From Nephromyces sp. MM_2019 (taxonomy: Eukaryota > Apicomplexa > Aconoidasida > Nephromycida), in NCBI GenBank assembly GCA_015657535.1, contig JADHZB010001950.1, positions 62,001 to 126,000 on the forward strand: a stretch of 64,000 bases of DNA, read 5' to 3'. Under the pieces are notes generated by a model. That model searched no databases. It saw only the letters and a list, made by a program, of their open reading frames with translations, and was not told where the DNA came from. Shown here piece by piece: positions 60,906 through 64,000 of this stretch (positions are counted from its first letter, which is position 1; each line of letters begins with the position of its first letter). Position numbers and translations under genes: made by a program.

Positions 60906-62760
60906 ATGAACTTGAAAATAATAAATTTCGCGCACTTTGCGCTATACTTAATAATAACTTTTTTTTATGACAAGACAACTCTTTGTACGTCAATACCTCA
61001 TAAACTACAGTTTAACTCAACTATGTTGGACTATCCATTCGCGTCGAACAAGAATAATGAAGCGATGCGCTTCGGCTTGGCGAAATCTCCGCGCTTTTTA
61101 AGAATACAAAGGTTCACTGTTGCAAAATATAGTACTCAGCTTGCAAGTAATTTTTCCGTAACCATTTTCATTCGCTAGCAAGTTCAACTTCCTCCTTTGG
61201 ATTACGAACCGAATCTTCAGCAGTTAGTCTTACTTGGGGATAATTGCGTTGGGCCCTTGCCAGCGGTAATCGCCCGTGACAATCATTTGTTCTATGCTCT
61301 TTACATGTCAGAAAAGAAGTTTTATAAGCCCATTATCCGCAATGGTAAGAATTTTTGAGAAATCTCGCTCTTGGGAAACCTTAAGAATTAGTAAAGGCGG
61401 GATGTAGTTCTAAGCTATTTGTAGTAAGACGTACACTGACTTTGACGCTCTGAATACAGAAGGCTGCCGGGTCTGGCGTCTAGGCGCTGAGGGTGGTGAT
61501 AGGCCGATCAGCTCCGATTGGTTACAAACTAACTCATGGAAATACGATACAAAGCATGCCGAAATATTATACTTAGGTGGGCTTGAAGATGTAGAGCCGG
61601 TAAGTGGGCAGAATTAAGACAATTAGGTTGGCATCTTTGGTATGCTTTGCCTTTTCAGCAACACCCATTTCCCTTCTTCTGGCTCATGAGAAGGTATCTA
61701 CCTGGGTTCTGACTATGAAGTGGCAAGCAAAGCTACCTCTACGTGCTTTTTAATTCTTAAGGTCTTGGTCGCTGTCATCGCTTATAAAACTGGATTTCTT
61801 TTGTCAAGTAACACAGTTGCTGAAGGTGCCTCTAAATATTGTTTCATGACATATTCCGCAGAACTCTAGGCTGTCAGCGGATGCACTGCTTTCCAGTAAT
61901 TCAAAGGCTGGATTAATCTTCAGGTAATTGTAGAAGAGAGGTTAAAAGTCGCTAGCAGATTTGATGATGGTTCAAACTGAATCAGAATCAAGAATGATAA
62001 ATCATATTGGTCTCTGGCTTTATCGCATGGTAAATCCCCCGTATTAAGCCGCATCTATGATGGTGAAGAAAATGTCCTATCAAGTTAGTCTGTAACAAAG
62101 CACTAAACTACGAAGGTTATTAGAAATCTTGCAGCACTGAAAAAAATTACTGTGAGCACTGGGATATGGTGAGAAATTTGTTAACTCACGAAAGCTATAG
62201 TGCCTGTGATTCAAAATCTCGAAATTAAGGTACACACTACAAGTCGAAGGTAAATCATTAGCACGTAGATAATGGCGGTGAGTTAGAGTTCTACCAAATT
62301 CGCTTCATGCCACGATAGAGCTAATTGGAGATCTCAAGGTCGGTTACGCTGGTCGCGATAAATCGCCTCGATAAATTGAGATTCTACTGTATATTGGCGC
62401 ACCTTAGGTGGCGGTTACAGAAAAGGGTGCATTGACACAAAGTGTAGCTCGGAATGTGCGAAAGTCAAATGAAGTGTCGGACGATGATCAAGTAAGGTAG
62501 CTTGCAGTTACGATTCTACCTTGGTTATATTCCCATTATAGGGGGCAGTCGGATTACTAGCCAGCGGTGGACCCGTGAAGTTCAAGTATGACAGTCAAGT
62601 TCCACTTCTTGAAAATTGCAATAGATACGATAACATTTATTTATCATCGCTGAAGAAACATCTTTTTCGGAGATATAAATTGGGTAATTTTGATTTGGTT
62701 CGCCATACAAAGTACTACCAAAGTAAAATGTTTTCTCAATGCAGAGACCTAGTCCCATAG
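60906..62760 (+). CDS. Secreted 325-residue protein, unrecognised
   Basis: Seven exons join with every phase agreeing: 60906-61131, 61183-61344, 61460-61599, 61862-61923, 61986-62083, 62421-62491 and 62542-62760. The ATG at 60906 starts a signal peptide (MNLKIINFAHFALYLIITFF). The mature part has readable segments such as LVLLGDNCVGPLPAVIARDN, CRVWRLGAEGGDRPISSDWL, RIKNDKSYWSLALSHGKSPV and GAVGLLASGGPVKFKYDSQV, and a basic, Cys-containing C-terminus. There is no second membrane segment or GPI-like tail. Introns are short (51, 115, 262, 62, 337 and 50 bases). The first intron's sites (A before gtactc; acceptor gcaag) are the least certain. I know of no family with these motifs. Confidence 0.7.
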
Positions 62761-62982
62761 GTTGGTTTGAGCAAAGTTTTGAAGCTTTAGTTAAAAGCCA
62801 CTCAAAATTAACTTGACTTCGTAGGCGTAATCGCTGGAAATGAGCCAGTAAGCGCGGCACAATAGAACAAACATCAAACACACACGCTAACCAATTTGAT
62901 AGAACGCAGAAGCTGCCAGTGAAGTAAAGGGGGTAATACAATCGGTTGATTCTTACAAGCTGAATAGCTTACATGGTGAGCT

Positions 62983-63568
62983 TTACCAATAAATATTTAG
63001 CGTAGCATGTACATATCTTTTTCGTTTTAGGATGGTGTCCCAAAGGAAGCTTGTGCGCTGAAATATCCCATTGAAGGATTTATTGTTTGAAAATATATCA
63101 GTAGCGTAAACTAGGAATCCGCGCAGCGACTGCAGAACATTGCTCATTAAGCATACAAACACATAATGCAGAAATGCATAGTTATCCGCATTTACCCCGT
63201 CACTAGTTAACAGTATGTAATAAATGCTTCCAAGGCTAGCGCAATGCCATTGTCGGAGCAAGTTATAATAACGTGCAGATTGAGTCTATTCAATGACTTC
63301 GACATTACATGAGTACGACTAGTTGGAATCGTTCCACGCCTAGGCTACGCCAACATAAATGCTGACGCTGTATGCGTTTTAACTGCCCACTTGTAATTTC
63401 TAGCTTTTGCAGTACAGCATAATTTACAAAAATAGATCTAGGTGCCGTTGTGACATACCTTTTGTCTGGCATCAATCGTATAATTTCCAGTGAAGTAGAC
63501 ATTTCCCAAAGGAAGAGCCCCCTTAGCAAAACGCGCACTGCAATGGGCGTTCCGTGGAATGAACACAT
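62983..63568 (-). CDS. Candidate membrane-protein gene
   Basis: An ATG at 63568 opens a 36-codon reading (MCSFHGTPIAVRVLLRGLFL and following) that ends at a strong gtatgt donor (63459). Lower down, 63261-62983 is open with a protein-like mix of hydrophobic and polar segments (SLGSIYYILLTSDGVNADNY, then FLVYATDIFSNNKSFNGIF) and a basic end. The join between them was not resolved. No family recognised. Confidence 0.35.
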
Positions 63569-63569
63569 G

Positions 63570-64000
63570 AATGCGTTCCACTGAGTTTACGCACAGAAAC
63601 CTACCTGCTTTACATCTACAACCACCCTTTGCTTATTTATAAAAAGCCAGAGCGGTCAAAGGTTAAACTAATCAGTACCGATTGATATCGCATCCGTCAC
63701 TGCGACTGGCTTAGGTATATGTGCTTCCTTGCTTTTGATGTTTCTACTCATCTTTTATGAAGACGTTTTTCTCCCGTATTTTGCTTACCTGCTGTGCCAG
63801 TAACTCGTATGTGGGTATTACGCTGGCCTTATGGAGCATAGTCGTCTTCGGAATTTGTAACTGCTTAGCTGTTAAGTTTTGATGTAGTTTATTGTGCTGT
63901 AAGCCGCTTATTATGGTACCGCTGGTTTATGTTGGCATACCCTGGGTACATTCCTGCAATGGAAATTGATGAACTCTGAAATAACGAATGAAGATGAAGC
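63570..64000. other. Right edge, nothing supported
   Basis: No ORF, RNA gene or repeat that I can support in the last 430 bases. Confidence 0.5.

Noticed and set aside
61977..61980. In-frame TGA in the secreted gene that looked like stop-codon readthrough or recoding.
   Set aside because: A GT donor after 61923 and an AG acceptor before 61986 remove it as part of a 62-base intron, and the phases on both sides then fit.
1..64000. Bacterial-type systems: operons, CRISPR arrays, insertion sequences.
   Set aside because: The window is spliceosomal-intron-rich eukaryotic DNA; no direct-repeat/spacer array, transposase or inverted-repeat ends were seen.

Overview
The window is AT-rich nuclear DNA of an intron-rich eukaryote. 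The best-supported assignment is an apicomplexan or close alveolate relative. Three things point that way: a multi-exon Cys-rich gene with the repeating CP-(x)n-C pattern of oocyst wall proteins, a TTTAGGG-type telomere motif, and a Rubisco-LSMT-like SET protein whose leader resembles a complex-plastid presequence. Exons were found by eye, by joining open stretches with compatible GT/AG sites and matching codon phase. Chains where every phase agrees are stated as such. No database search was possible, so organism and family calls rest on motif recognition.

Layout. 1-5.4 kb: nothing supported. 5.4-6.9 kb (-): an unrecognised gene with at least six exons. 7.8-8.9 kb (+): a weak candidate. 8.9-14.3 kb (-): the oocyst-wall-protein-like gene, with a signal peptide and more than ten exons. 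14.3-17.8 kb: mostly blank. 17.8-28.2 kb (-): TRMT1 (tRNA m2,2-G26 methyltransferase), complete in 11 exons with long repeat-bearing introns. 29.8-33.1 kb (+): RBMX2/IST3, the RES-complex splicing protein, in four exons. 33.2-35.5 kb: several small candidates. 35.9-38.1 kb (-): an intronless 739-residue membrane/PAS protein. 38.4-38.8 kb (-): the 3' end of an unrecognised gene. 44.0-48.5 kb (-): mitochondrial ribosomal protein uL22m. 49.5-52 kb (-): isolated coding-like exons. 52.6-53.5 kb (+): FAM136A-like twin-CX3C protein. 55.2-55.8 kb (-): a small two-exon gene. 56.7-56.8 kb (-): a 61-residue single-pass protein. 57.5-60.5 kb (+): the SET/LSMT protein. 60.9-62.8 kb (+): a secreted 325-residue protein with seven phase-consistent exons. 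63 kb (-): a membrane-protein candidate.

Most genes are housekeeping: tRNA modification, splicing, mitochondrial translation and mitochondrial intermembrane-space biology. The lineage-specific interest is in the wall-protein gene, the secreted gene near 61 kb, the PAS membrane protein and the SET protein. The genes do not form an operon or an obvious functional cluster; neighbours are a mix of tandem, convergent and divergent pairs.
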